From Sphingobacteriaceae bacterium (GTDB lineage Bacteria > Bacteroidota > Bacteroidia > Sphingobacteriales > Sphingobacteriaceae), in NCBI GenBank assembly GCA_017745075.1, contig JAGIAD010000013.1:1-64000 (forward strand): a stretch of 64,000 bases of DNA. The letters are read 5' to 3'. Made by a program: the position numbers and the translations under genes. This document shows positions 1-7,494 of this stretch, one piece after another; positions within the stretch are counted from its first letter, which is position 1; each line of letters begins with the position of its first letter. The notes below the pieces were generated by a model. The model saw only the letters and a list, made by a program, of their open reading frames with translations, ran no database searches and was not told the origin of the DNA.

Positions 1-73
1 CGCATTCCAAATCCTAAATGAAATTTTTAGAGTTTAGGTTAACGGCTATGGTTTGCAACGAGGATGCATGATA

Positions 74-92
74 AGGGCGATTGTATCGCCCT
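74..92. other. Short perfect hairpin upstream of sodA
   Basis: AGGGCGAT and ATCGCCCT form an 8-bp perfect inverted repeat around a 3-base loop. No clear T-run follows on either strand, so it is only a weak candidate terminator of a gene lying left of the window. It could also be a REP-like hairpin. Confidence 0.35.
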
Positions 93-183
93 GAACCTTA
101 CTTTTCAACCCTTCTGACTTTTCAAGCTTCTTTAGAAAACGATTTGATGATAATAACATGAACAAATCTTAATGTTCTAATGT

Positions 184-191
184 TATATTTG
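184..191 (+). promoter_or_regulatory. Candidate -7 box of the sodA promoter
   Basis: TATATTTG matches the Bacteroidota -7 consensus TAnnTTTG, and the sodA start codon lies 38 bases further on. No good TTTG (-33) is present at the expected spacing, so the assignment rests on the -7 box alone. Confidence 0.4.
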
Positions 192-229
192 CTACAAGAA
201 ACATTTTTAAATCTTAAAACATAAATATT

Positions 230-838
230 ATGGCTTTTGAATTACCTGCGTTACATTACGCAACAGATGCATTAGAACCGCATATCGACAAAACCACGAT
301 GGAAATCCATCACGATAAACATCACCAGGCTTACGTTACCAACTTAAACAAAGCGTTAGAAGGTAAACCAGAGGCGAGTTCAAGCATCGAGGAAATTGTA
401 AAACACATTTCAAAATTCCCTGCTGCTGTTAGAAATAATGGTGGTGGTCACTATAACCACTCTTTATTCTGGAACATTTTAGGTCCAAACAAAGGCGGTG
501 AGCCAACCGGCGATTTAGCTAAGGCGATTAACGAAACTTTTGGTTCGTTTGCTGATCTTAAAACTAAATTGCAGGAAGCTGGTGCTACACGTTTCGGTTC
601 TGGCTGGGCATGGTTATCGGTTGGTGCTGATAAAAAACTTCAGGTTTCTTCTACTCCAAATCAAGACAATCCTTTAATGGACATTGCTGAAGTAAAAGGA
701 ACCCCAATTTTAGGTATTGATGTTTGGGAACACGCATATTACTTAAAATACCAAAACAAACGTCCTGATTACTTAGCTGCAATCTGGAATGTAATCAACT
801 GGGATGCAGTTGCTGAACTTTACAAAAAAGCTTTGTAA
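230..838 (+). CDS. sodA: Superoxide dismutase, Mn/Fe family (Mn-type signature)
   Basis: Converts superoxide to oxygen and hydrogen peroxide in the cytoplasm. The 202-residue protein is full length for the family. The four metal ligands are visible as H27, H77, D164 and H168, the last two in the motif DVWEHAYY. The GGGHYNHSLFW stretch and Q145 in STPNQDNPL are the arrangement usual in Mn-type or cambialistic enzymes; Fe-type enzymes carry the active-site Gln near the second ligand. There is no signal peptide. The gene appears monocistronic, with its own promoter-like box and a terminator immediately downstream. It lies about 2 kb from an oxyR homologue, which fits an oxidative-stress neighbourhood, but co-regulation is only inferred. 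Confidence 0.97.
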   Translation: MAFELPALHYATDALEPHIDKTTMEIHHDKHHQAYVTNLNKALEGKPEASSSIEEIVKHISKFPAAVRNNGGGHYNHSLFWNILGPNKGGEPTGDLAKAINETFGSFADLKTKLQEAGATRFGSGWAWLSVGADKKLQVSSTPNQDNPLMDIAEVKGTPILGIDVWEHAYYLKYQNKRPDYLAAIWNVINWDAVAELYKKAL

Positions 839-859
839 GCTAAAATTCCATAAAATTTA

Positions 860-897
860 AGAAAGTCCCGATTAACCGTTGGGACTTTCTTGTTTTA
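860..897 (+). terminator. Rho-independent terminator of sodA
   Basis: AGAAAGTCCC pairs perfectly with GGGACTTTCT across an 11-base loop, and TGTTTT follows. It starts about 20 bases after the sodA stop. Confidence 0.75.
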
Positions 898-936
898 AGA
901 TAATTAAGTAACTTCGCTCATATTAAAATATCCGAA

Positions 937-1392
937 ATGAAAAGGCTTGTAATTTTATTTTTAATTGTTGTTAGTGTAAATGGCTTGGTAAGTGCGCAGC
1001 AGAACAAAATGCCTACACCTACAGAAATTGCACAGAAGAATGTGGAAGATCTGGATAAGCGATTAAAACTGAACGGAACGCAAAAAAGTGTGATCTACAG
1101 CTTTACATATAACCAGGCCAAAGAACAGGCCGAATTAATTAAAAGGCAACAGGCAGGTAATTCGCGCGAAGAGGATGTAGATAAATTCTATAAACTTCAG
1201 AACGAAACCACTAAAAATATCCGTAATGTTTTAAGGCCTGAGCAACAGCTGGAGTACGATAAAGTTATCGAAGAACGTTTAAGCGGAAAAAGCCCGAAAA
1301 GCAAGAAAAAGAAAAAAGGCGAAGAGGAAGAGGTACAGAGTGATATTAAAGGATTACTATCTGCACCTCCGGTTGAAAAACAAAATCAATAA
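937..1392 (+). CDS. Secreted hypothetical protein with basic C-terminal region
   Basis: A 151-residue protein with a clear signal peptide (residues 1 to about 20, ending VSAQ), so it should be exported to the periplasm. The mature part is highly charged and predicted helical, with a segment around residues 40-105 (LDKRLKLNGTQKSVIYSF, then Gln/Glu/Lys-rich) that resembles small periplasmic Spy/CpxP-like helical proteins in style. No diagnostic motif confirms that family. A lysine run near residue 122 is followed by a Glu run. A TAACTTCG box 20-odd bases upstream is a weak -7 candidate. Function unknown. Confidence 0.8.
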   Translation: MKRLVILFLIVVSVNGLVSAQQNKMPTPTEIAQKNVEDLDKRLKLNGTQKSVIYSFTYNQAKEQAELIKRQQAGNSREEDVDKFYKLQNETTKNIRNVLRPEQQLEYDKVIEERLSGKSPKSKKKKKGEEEEVQSDIKGLLSAPPVEKQNQ

Positions 1393-1420
1393 TGGCTTAA
1401 GCCGCTTTCAATAAAAACAG

Positions 1421-1666
1421 ATGCCAGAAATTATCCTCGGTGCAGTTGTACTAGGGCTATTATTATCGCCACAGTTACTGGCTGGTTTTTTGGCTAAAAG
1501 AACCGGGCGTAAATTCTGGTTTTGGTTTTTGATTTCCTTTTTAATCCCCATTATTTCACTGATTATACTGATCTTTTTGGATGATAAAAATCCGGCAGTG
1601 AAAAGTTATAAGCTGGCAAATCATGTAGATAAAGACAAGGAATTAGCTTCCAGCGCTGTGAAATAA
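1421..1666 (+). CDS. Small membrane protein
   Basis: An 81-residue protein with two predicted membrane helices (about residues 3-24 and 32-52) separated by a basic turn (KRTGRKFW), then a charged tail. It starts 28 bases after the preceding secreted protein and is probably co-transcribed with it. The layout resembles small two-helix phospholipase-D-N-like or superinfection-immunity-type proteins, but no family can be named securely. Confidence 0.7.
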   Translation: MPEIILGAVVLGLLLSPQLLAGFLAKRTGRKFWFWFLISFLIPIISLIILIFLDDKNPAVKSYKLANHVDKDKELASSAVK

Positions 1667-1755
1667 ATCGCATTGTAGAATCTTCCTATAAAGGGTCGTC
1701 ATTAAAACTTATGGTTTATCCCCTCGTTTAGTTTGCTGGAACTTTGCAGCTCAGC

Positions 1756-2688
1756 CTAAATCCCAACGACATCTTTTTTCTTTTTTTGCCTCATGGCTTT
1801 CGGGATAATTTCTAAAATCTCCTCTTTTAGTGCATTGAGCATCCGTTTCTTGATGAAGTTTTTATGGGTTACCAGGCTGATTTCGCGTACAGGTTCAGGA
1901 GATTTAAAATGCCTGATTTTAGTGGTCTGCTTAGCATTTAATTCAGCGATCGCTAACTCAGGGAGTAAGGTTGCGCCTCCGTTTAAATCGACCATTCGCA
2001 CTAAAGTTTCTACACTGCCGGTATTGTATTCTAAACCCTGTAAGCGGTTGTTTTTTGTAGACCGGCAAATGTTTAATACCTGATTGCGCATGCAATGCCC
2101 TTCGTTTAAAAGCCAGATGTTTTCATTGTTGAGGTCTTCAGCATCAACTGCTTTCTTTTTATAAAGCTTGCTGTTTTTGCTGATGTAGCTTACAAAGTTC
2201 TCGTAGTATAATGGCGTTTCGGTAATATTCGGATCGGTTAAGGGCGTAGCCAGAATTCCGCAATCCAATACACCGGTTTTTAAATGATGGATGATGTCTT
2301 CAGTAGTATATTCCCAGATTAAAAGTTTCAGTTCAGGATATTTCTCCAGCATAGACGAAATTACCTCCGGTAACAAATAAGGTGCAACCGTTGGGATTAC
2401 GCCTATTCTCAGTTCTCCTAAAATGTCCTGTTGCTGGCTGCTGATCAGTTCTTTTATTTTTCCGCTTTCCTGTAAAATAATTCTGGCCTGGGCAATAATC
2501 TGTGCGCCAATTTCGGTGGGGCTTACAGGTTGTTTACTTCTATCAAAAATTTTAACGCTGATTAATTCTTCAAGTTTCTGTATCTGCATACTTAAGGTAG
2601 GCTGGGTTACAAAACACTTTTCGGCAGCAGTTACAAAACTTCTATAAGTATCAACAGCAACAATGTATTCTAGCTGAACTAAAGTCAT
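1756..2688 (-). CDS. oxyR: LysR-type hydrogen peroxide sensor OxyR
   Basis: A peroxide-responsive transcription factor. Residues 1-60 form the LysR winged helix-turn-helix (FVTAAEKCFVTQPTLSMQIQ), followed by the effector domain. The two redox cysteines fall at C199 and C208 in GHCMRNQVLNIC, the same numbers as in E. coli OxyR (known from that family), so a peroxide-switched disulfide is expected. Length 310 is typical. The C-terminus is Lys-rich. It is likely to control catalase/Dps/Ahp-type genes elsewhere; sodA lies 0.9 kb away. Its own promoter carries two ATA-N9-TAT boxes, suggesting autoregulation. A general LysR regulator is the alternative, made unlikely by the cysteine pair. Confidence 0.93.
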   Translation of the reverse strand: MTLVQLEYIVAVDTYRSFVTAAEKCFVTQPTLSMQIQKLEELISVKIFDRSKQPVSPTEIGAQIIAQARIILQESGKIKELISSQQQDILGELRIGVIPTVAPYLLPEVISSMLEKYPELKLLIWEYTTEDIIHHLKTGVLDCGILATPLTDPNITETPLYYENFVSYISKNSKLYKKKAVDAEDLNNENIWLLNEGHCMRNQVLNICRSTKNNRLQGLEYNTGSVETLVRMVDLNGGATLLPELAIAELNAKQTTKIRHFKSPEPVREISLVTHKNFIKKRMLNALKEEILEIIPKAMRQKKKKDVVGI

Positions 2689-2734
2689 ATAGGTAAAATT
2701 TATTTATTAAAACAAATATATAAATTTTGCCTAT
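2689..2734 (-). promoter_or_regulatory. oxyR promoter with two inverted ATA-N9-TAT boxes
   Basis: ATAGGTAAAATTTAT (2689-2703) and ATAAATTTTGCCTAT (2720-2734) are inverted copies matching at 14 of 15 positions. Each has the LysR-type ATA-N9-TAT form, and each ends in ATAG when read outward. A TATATTTG -7 box on the minus strand (2713-2720) lies between them, so a bound regulator would cover the promoter. Centre spacing is 31 bp, about three helical turns. Confidence 0.55.
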
Positions 2735-2786
2735 ATAAAATTATCGAAAGAAAGAATAGACTCACGATTAAATATTCAATCCTTTC

Positions 2787-3713
2787 TCAATACCGGCTTT
2801 CAAAATCCTGGTAAGCCATTGCAATACCTTCGGGCAATTCAATTTTATGTTTCCAGCCTAATTGGTGAAGTTTGCTAACGTCCATTAATTTACGCGGTGT
2901 TCCATCAGGTTTGCTGGTATCAAATACCAATTCGCCTTTAAAATCCAATACATCTTTAATTAATAAAGCCAGGTCTTTAATCGTTAAATCGTGTTCGGTA
3001 CCAATGTTGATCAGGTGCGGTTCATTATAGTTTTGCATCAGGAAATAACAGGCATCTGCCAGGTCATCTGCGAATAAAAATTCGCGCATAGGCGAACCCG
3101 ATCCCCACACCACGACTTCTCTTTCATTGTTTACTTTTGCCTCATGCACCTTGCGGATCAAAGCTGGCAAAACATGTGAGTTTTGCGGGTGGTAGTTATC
3201 ATTAAAGCCATATAAATTGGTTGGCATTACTGAGATAAAGTTACAGCCATACTGATCGCGGTAGGCATCGCACATCTTAATACCTGCAATTTTAGCAATG
3301 GCATAAGGCTCATTGGTATGCTCTAAAGTTCCGGTTAAAAGGTAATCTTCTTTTAAAGGCTGTGGCGCCATTTTTGGATAAATGCAGCTTGAACCTAAAA
3401 ACATCAGTTTCTTAACCTGATTTACATAAGCATTATGGATAACATTATTCTGGATTGCTAAATTCTCATAAAGAAAGTCGGCTCTGTAAGTGTTGTTTGC
3501 TACAATGCCACCAACTTTTGCTGCCGCAAGAAAAACATAATCCGGTTTTTCTTTAGCAAAGAAATCGGTAACGGCTTGCTGATTGCGCAGATCGAGTTCG
3601 CTCGAAGTTTTAGTGATAATATTTTGGTAACCTTCCTTTTGCAGTTTACGGTAAATGGCCGAACCCACCATGCCACGATGACCTGCAACGTATATCTTAG
3701 CTTCTTTTTCCAC
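2787..3713 (-). CDS. fcl: GDP-L-fucose synthase
   Basis: Epimerase/reductase that makes GDP-L-fucose from GDP-4-keto-6-deoxy-mannose with NADPH, for surface glycans. It shows the Rossmann motif GHRGMVG (residues 11-17 from the chosen start), GSSCIYP, and the catalytic YAIAK of extended short-chain dehydrogenases, with the family hallmarks AAAKVGGI and PTNLYG. I chose a GTG start at 3713 because an upstream ATG (3734) overlaps a TATTTTTG promoter box (3732-3739) and adds residues not expected in the family; this is inference. The usual partner, GDP-mannose 4,6-dehydratase (gmd), is not in the window. Confidence 0.94.
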   Translation of the reverse strand: MEKEAKIYVAGHRGMVGSAIYRKLQKEGYQNIITKTSSELDLRNQQAVTDFFAKEKPDYVFLAAAKVGGIVANNTYRADFLYENLAIQNNVIHNAYVNQVKKLMFLGSSCIYPKMAPQPLKEDYLLTGTLEHTNEPYAIAKIAGIKMCDAYRDQYGCNFISVMPTNLYGFNDNYHPQNSHVLPALIRKVHEAKVNNEREVVVWGSGSPMREFLFADDLADACYFLMQNYNEPHLINIGTEHDLTIKDLALLIKDVLDFKGELVFDTSKPDGTPRKLMDVSKLHQLGWKHKIELPEGIAMAYQDFESRY

Positions 3714-3804
3714 AGTAATTTTTATAGGCAACAAAAATACGATTCTTAAACAATATTGACATTAATCTTTTAGGCAAAAGAAACATGGGTTATTGATTTA
3801 ATTG

Positions 3805-3812
3805 TATTTTTG
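3805..3812 (+). promoter_or_regulatory. Candidate -7 box for trmB
   Basis: TATTTTTG matches TAnnTTTG and lies only 14 bases before the TTG start codon, so the transcript would have almost no leader. The -33 element is weak. Confidence 0.35.
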
Positions 3813-3826
3813 CAGAAAAAAGACTT

Positions 3827-4477
3827 TTGGGCAAAGATAAACTTAGGCGTTTTGCAGAAATCGAAACATTTGCAAACGTATATCAATTAGACGCTGGAAA
3901 GGCCCTGAAAGGGAATTGGGCCTCAGCACATTTTAGAAACGAAAATCCAATTGTGCTCGAACTGGCATGTGGAAAGGGGGAATATTCGGTAAATCTGGCC
4001 AGGTTGTTTCCTGACAAAAATTTTATCGGGATCGATTACAAGGGCAACCGCATCTGGCGCGGCGCTAAAACTGCTATTGAAGACGGGATAAACAATGTTG
4101 CTTTTTTAAGGATCCAGATTGAAAACATCCTTGATTATTTTAATGAAGGAGAAATTGACGAAATCTGGATTACTTTTCCTGATCCGCAACCACAGGATAG
4201 CCGTGAGAAAAAACGTCTAACCTTTCCTGCGTTTTTAAACCGGTATAAAATGGTTTTAAAACCCGGAGGGAAGGTTAATTTGAAGACAGATAACGACCAG
4301 TTATATGCTTATACCTGCGAAAAAGTAGCAGAATTAGGCTTGCAGGTGCATAAGAACACTGATCATTTATATACTTCAGACCTGGTTGACGAAGTCCTGT
4401 CAATTAAAACCTACTACGAGAAGAAATATTTATTACACGATAAAAATATTAACTATATTCAGTTTTCTTTTGAATAA
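3827..4477 (+). CDS. trmB: tRNA (guanine-N7)-methyltransferase TrmB, TTG start
   Basis: Methylates N7 of G46 in the tRNA variable loop using SAM. 216 residues. It shows the SAM-binding motif LELACGKGEYSVNLA near residue 45, NFIGIDYKGNRIWRGA, and the family signature ITFPDPQP with the downstream KxRL-type stretch (KKRLTFPAFLNRY). No ATG gives the conserved N-terminus GKDKLRRFAE, so TTG at 3827 is the start. Its TAA stop overlaps the ATG of the next gene by one base, indicating translational coupling with the alkyltransferase-like gene. Confidence 0.94.
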   Translation: MGKDKLRRFAEIETFANVYQLDAGKALKGNWASAHFRNENPIVLELACGKGEYSVNLARLFPDKNFIGIDYKGNRIWRGAKTAIEDGINNVAFLRIQIENILDYFNEGEIDEIWITFPDPQPQDSREKKRLTFPAFLNRYKMVLKPGGKVNLKTDNDQLYAYTCEKVAELGLQVHKNTDHLYTSDLVDEVLSIKTYYEKKYLLHDKNINYIQFSFE

Positions 4478-4809
4478 TGGATACCAACTTCTACGAACAG
4501 GTTTATGAGATTGCCCGCTTAATTCCGAAAGGAAGGGTAACCTCATATGGGGCAATTGCCAAAAGTTTGGGGGCGGCCAAATCATCACGTATGGTGGGCC
4601 ATGCCATGCTTTATGCGGGCACTGCTCACCCTAAGGTACCCGCTCACCGTGTAGTAAACAGCAGCGGCCTCCTGACCGGAAAATTTCATTTTAAACCGCC
4701 TGAACTGATGGAAGAGTTGTTAAGGCAGGAAGGGGTTGAAGTTAAAAATGATAAGGTGCTTAACTTTAAAAAGGTATTCTGGAACCCGCTCGAAGAGATT
4801 ACAATATAA
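4477..4809 (+). CDS. atl: Alkyltransferase-like DNA repair protein (ATL), no catalytic Cys
   Basis: Belongs to the O6-alkylguanine-DNA alkyltransferase fold but lacks the acceptor: the normal PCHR motif reads PAHR (P55-R58), with Ala56 in place of Cys. Such ATL proteins bind O6-alkylguanine without repairing it and flag the lesion for nucleotide excision repair (established for the family). The helix-turn-helix GRVTSYGAIAKSLG (residues 19-32) and the Arg-finger segment SSRMVGHAM are present. The 110-residue length equals the C-terminal domain alone. It is coupled to trmB by a 1-base overlap. uvrB is in the same window (48.1 kb). The 3' end overlaps the convergent membrane-protein gene by 11 bases. 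Confidence 0.88.
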   Translation: MDTNFYEQVYEIARLIPKGRVTSYGAIAKSLGAAKSSRMVGHAMLYAGTAHPKVPAHRVVNSSGLLTGKFHFKPPELMEELLRQEGVEVKNDKVLNFKKVFWNPLEEITI

Positions 4810-5164
4810 TGGGTAAACTCCGTTTATAATCAGTAAGGGTAAAAATGATCAGAATCAATAAGCCCAGGCAAGCGTAGAAAATTTCGTCTACTAAATTTCC
4901 TTTAAAAAGCGTAAATGCTAAAATAACAAGTATAATACTAACGCAGAACTCGATAAGGCCATGAAATTTAAGCGGGATGACTTTAAAAATACCCCCGCTA
5001 AAATTAGTGCTTACCGTTAATAAAAAATGAATGATACCCAGCACATAAGCCAGTGTTGAGGCTCTTTTAGAAAGGCCAAAAAGATCAGGCGAAGCCAATA
5101 AAAGCATTACCAGCAGGTAATCTAAAACGGCATGAAATTTTGGGGATATCATTTTCATAATCAA
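4799..5164 (-). CDS. Four-helix membrane protein, SPW-repeat-like
   Basis: A 121-residue integral membrane protein with four hydrophobic segments (about residues 8-26, 35-55, 66-86, 94-113). Short conserved-looking turns before helices 1 and 3 (SPKFHAVLDYLL and PLKFHGLIEFCV) are similar, so the protein seems to be a duplicated two-helix unit of the SPW-repeat style. Function unknown. It converges with and overlaps the atl gene by 11 bases. Confidence 0.7.
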   Translation of the reverse strand: MIMKMISPKFHAVLDYLLVMLLLASPDLFGLSKRASTLAYVLGIIHFLLTVSTNFSGGIFKVIPLKFHGLIEFCVSIILVILAFTLFKGNLVDEIFYACLGLLILIIFTLTDYKRSLPIIL

Positions 5165-5209
5165 ATGTTTATATTCTTAACAATTAACAGTTAAAAAAGA
5201 TTTTAAAAT

Positions 5210-5563
5210 ATGGGAAAGCTTGTAGAAGAATTTAATGGCTATCGCGAAAAAATGAACAATAGGATCATGGAAACGGCGAATACAAACATCAAACGTTTTT
5301 TCGCTTTAGATACCACTTCCTACGCTGATGGCGCCCTCGATGTTAAAACAAAAGAAATGCTGGGCCTGGTGGCCTCAATGGTTTTGCGCTGCGATGACTG
5401 TATCAAATACCATTTGGGCAAATGTTTCGATGCAGGTGTAAACAGCGATGAAATGAACGAAATCTTCATGATCGCCAATCTTGTGGGCGGCAGCATCGTA
5501 ATTCCGCACTATAGAAGAGCTGTTGAGTATTGGGATGAGCTAAGTTCGGAGTCGGGAGTTTAG
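5210..5563 (+). CDS. Carboxymuconolactone decarboxylase family (AhpD-like) protein
   Basis: 117 residues with the AhpD-type redox site C61-DD-C64 followed by H68 (RCDDCIKYH), and a GVNSDEMNEIFMIANLVGG helix pair typical of the fold. Proteins of this type act as small thiol peroxidases or reductants; the substrate is unknown here. It is cytoplasmic, with no signal peptide. The last codons (SSESGV) and the TAG stop are made by an intergenic GGAGTCGGGAGTTTAG repeat word, so the natural C-terminus was probably altered by the repeat. Confidence 0.88.
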   Translation: MGKLVEEFNGYREKMNNRIMETANTNIKRFFALDTTSYADGALDVKTKEMLGLVASMVLRCDDCIKYHLGKCFDAGVNSDEMNEIFMIANLVGGSIVIPHYRRAVEYWDELSSESGV

Positions 5564-5574
5564 CGTTGGGAGTT
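5554..5574. repeat. GGAGTTT/GTTGGGAGTT word repeat, left copy
   Basis: GGAGTTTAGCGTTGGGAGTT (5555-5574) matches the reverse complement of 6085-6104 at 18 of 20 positions. Together they bracket the four-helix-bundle gene. It overlaps the stop of the AhpD-like gene. Confidence 0.6.
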
Positions 5575-5657
5575 GCCTTGCATTTCCCCGAGTAAGGTCT
5601 GTGAGTTTCTGAAACCATATTCACTAGCTATTTCGCTCAATGTTCTTATATTTAGTT

Positions 5658-6026
5658 ATGGGAACGATTAAGGATTTGCTGGCTTATCAGAAAGGATTTA
5701 AACTTTCCATGGAAATTTTCCAAATTTCTAAAGGTTTTCCACCAGAAGAAAAATATAGTTTAACAGATCAGATCAGAAGATGCTCAAGAAGTGTTTGTGC
5801 AAACTTGGCAGAAGCTTATAGAAAAAGGAAATATCCAAACCATTTTGTTAGCAAGCTTTCTGATGCTGATACTGAAAACGGTGAAACCCAAACATGGCTA
5901 GAATTTGCTTTAGCATGCAACTACATTTCTATTGATGAATTTAATATCTTGAATAACCAAGCAGAAGAAGTAGCAAAATTATTGGTGTATATGATGAATA
6001 ACCCGGAAAAGTTCCTGGTCAAGTAA
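5658..6026 (+). CDS. Four-helix-bundle protein (23S rRNA IVS / S23 family)
   Basis: A 122-residue helical protein of the family first seen in 23S rRNA intervening sequences, recognisable from DLLAYQKGFKLSMEIFQ, FPPEEKYSLTDQIRRCSRSV and ANLAEAYRKRK. The role is not established; members occur as stand-alone chromosomal genes in Bacteroidota. The start at 5658 (MGTIKDLLAYQ) is preferred over an upstream ATG at 5640. It is bracketed by inverted copies of an intergenic word repeat (5554-5574 and 6085-6104), which hints at acquisition as a small unit. The AT-rich codon use is compatible with that. Confidence 0.85.
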   Translation: MGTIKDLLAYQKGFKLSMEIFQISKGFPPEEKYSLTDQIRRCSRSVCANLAEAYRKRKYPNHFVSKLSDADTENGETQTWLEFALACNYISIDEFNILNNQAEEVAKLLVYMMNNPEKFLVK

Positions 6027-6072
6027 TCTTAACATTTCGTTACATCAACTCCTGACTCCAAATTTTTTCAAT

Positions 6073-6660
6073 ATGTCTATTCAAAACTCCCAACCCCAAA
6101 CTCCAAACTCAATACGCTGTTCCTGGGCTACCTCCGATCCACTCTACATCAAATACCATGATGAAGAATGGGGGAAGCCGGTTTATGATGATAAAATCCT
6201 GTTCGAGTTTTTGATACTGGAAGGTGCGCAGGCGGGTTTGAGCTGGATAACCATTCTCCGCAGGCGCGAAAATTACCGCAAGGCCTTTGCCGGTTTTGAT
6301 GTTCAAAAAGTTGCTGCTTTTACCGATAAAGATGTAGAGAGGTTAATGAACGATGAAGGTATCATCCGCAACCGATTAAAGATAAACGGAGCTATTATTA
6401 ATGCCAGGTTGTTTATCGAAATCCAAAAGGAATTTGGTAGTTTCTCTAAATATATGTGGAGTTTCGTTCCAGACGGGAAACCGATACAAAACCAGATCGA
6501 GAAAATGTCTGATGTCCCGCCAAGGACTGAACTGTCTGACCAAATTAGCAAGGATATGAAAAAGCGCGGCTTTAAGTTTTTTGGCACCACCATCTGTTAT
6601 GCCCATATGCAGGCAACAGGAATGGTTAACGATCATTTGCTAACCTGCTGCGCAAGGTGA
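6073..6660 (+). CDS. tag: DNA-3-methyladenine glycosylase I
   Basis: Base-excision enzyme removing 3-methyladenine. 195 residues. The zinc-snap ligands are C16, H29, H188 and C192, with the same spacings as E. coli C4/H17/H175/C179. The catalytic-pocket Glu corresponds to E50 (LEGAQAGLSW). HDEEWGKPVYDD is a family hallmark. Residues 1-13 (SIQNSQPQTPNS) are encoded by an intergenic word repeat rather than by conserved sequence, so the N-terminus is a repeat-derived extension or the true start is unclear. Other alkylation-repair genes in the window are atl and uvrB. Confidence 0.95.
   Translation: MSIQNSQPQTPNSIRCSWATSDPLYIKYHDEEWGKPVYDDKILFEFLILEGAQAGLSWITILRRRENYRKAFAGFDVQKVAAFTDKDVERLMNDEGIIRNRLKINGAIINARLFIEIQKEFGSFSKYMWSFVPDGKPIQNQIEKMSDVPPRTELSDQISKDMKKRGFKFFGTTICYAHMQATGMVNDHLLTCCAR
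6085..6104. repeat. Word repeat, right (inverted) copy inside the tag N-terminal codons
   Basis: AACTCCCAACCCCAAACTCC is the inverted partner of 5555-5574 (18 of 20). A second pair, CGGAGTCGGGAGT (from 5547) and ACTCCTGACTCC (6049-6060), adds to the similarity. Confidence 0.6.
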
Positions 6661-6707
6661 TGTGATGATTTAAATTGTATTTTGTCTGAATGATCCTTTA
6701 ATCTCCT

Positions 6708-7391
6708 TTATTTCTTCGTTGCGTTATATTCTTTTACCCACTCCACCACCTCCCGGCTGTTAAACTCCGTTCCCATTTCAATTTTGGCTTTCAAGTCTGG
6801 TTGATCGCCCATTTTCTGCAACAGGATATTTTTAACGGCTAACTTTTTGGCATCTTCGGTGATGGCTTTCATAGGAAGCTCCTGTAACGGGCCGGCTCCT
6901 GGTTTTTCGATAAAGTAGCGCACAACAGGTGCTCCTGCTGGTTTTTCAGGTGCAGAACTTCGTCCACCGCCAATACTGATACCTCCGCCCATGCCCATAC
7001 CGCCATACCCACCTGTTCCGGTACCAATACCAATTGATGGCCTGAATTTTACTTTTTTCTCTTTAACCTCGGGTACCAGTGTTCCTCCTCCGAACGAATA
7101 CAGGTTAACTGTACCCATTTCAATTACCTTAACAAAACGGTATTCGAAATTGCGCCCGTTTGCAAAACCCTTGCTTACAAAGCTGTTTCCGTTCCAAAAG
7201 AAATTTTTCACCTCTTTAGCCGGTAAAATTACATCCGCTTCATCATTGGCACTAATGAAAACCGAAAAATAATCTGTGCCTTTTATGGTTCCGCGTATCA
7301 CATCATCATTGTTTTTAACAATAAAATCCTGCGCAAAAATGGCAGATGCCGATGCAAAAATCAGTAATAACAGGGCTATGACTTTTTTCAT
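6708..7391 (-). CDS. Secreted hypothetical protein with Gly/Met-rich centre
   Basis: 227 residues with a signal peptide (MKKVIALLLLIFASASAIFA, cleavage before QDF), so periplasmic or outer-membrane facing. Residues about 20-105 form a beta-rich domain (DVIRGTIKGTDYFSVF), then comes a Gly-rich linker around residues 120-145 (GTGGYGGMGMGGG), then a charged helical C-terminus ending VVEWVKEYNATKK. I do not recognise the family. It is monocistronic, divergent from polA. Confidence 0.75.
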   Translation of the reverse strand: MKKVIALLLLIFASASAIFAQDFIVKNNDDVIRGTIKGTDYFSVFISANDEADVILPAKEVKNFFWNGNSFVSKGFANGRNFEYRFVKVIEMGTVNLYSFGGGTLVPEVKEKKVKFRPSIGIGTGTGGYGGMGMGGGISIGGGRSSAPEKPAGAPVVRYFIEKPGAGPLQELPMKAITEDAKKLAVKNILLQKMGDQPDLKAKIEMGTEFNSREVVEWVKEYNATKK

Positions 7392-7475
7392 GTTTATCAG
7401 ATTTTAAAAACAACGCAATTTAACAGGTTTTAAGATACAGTTCATAAAATTTAATGTTATAGTTCTATAGATTAT

Positions 7476-7483
7476 TAACTTTG
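7476..7483 (+). promoter_or_regulatory. Candidate -7 box of polA
   Basis: TAACTTTG matches TAnnTTTG and is followed by a roughly 60-base leader with competing hairpins (7495-7540) before the polA ATG. The -33 element is not obvious. Confidence 0.35.
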
Positions 7484-7494
7484 ATTAATTTATC

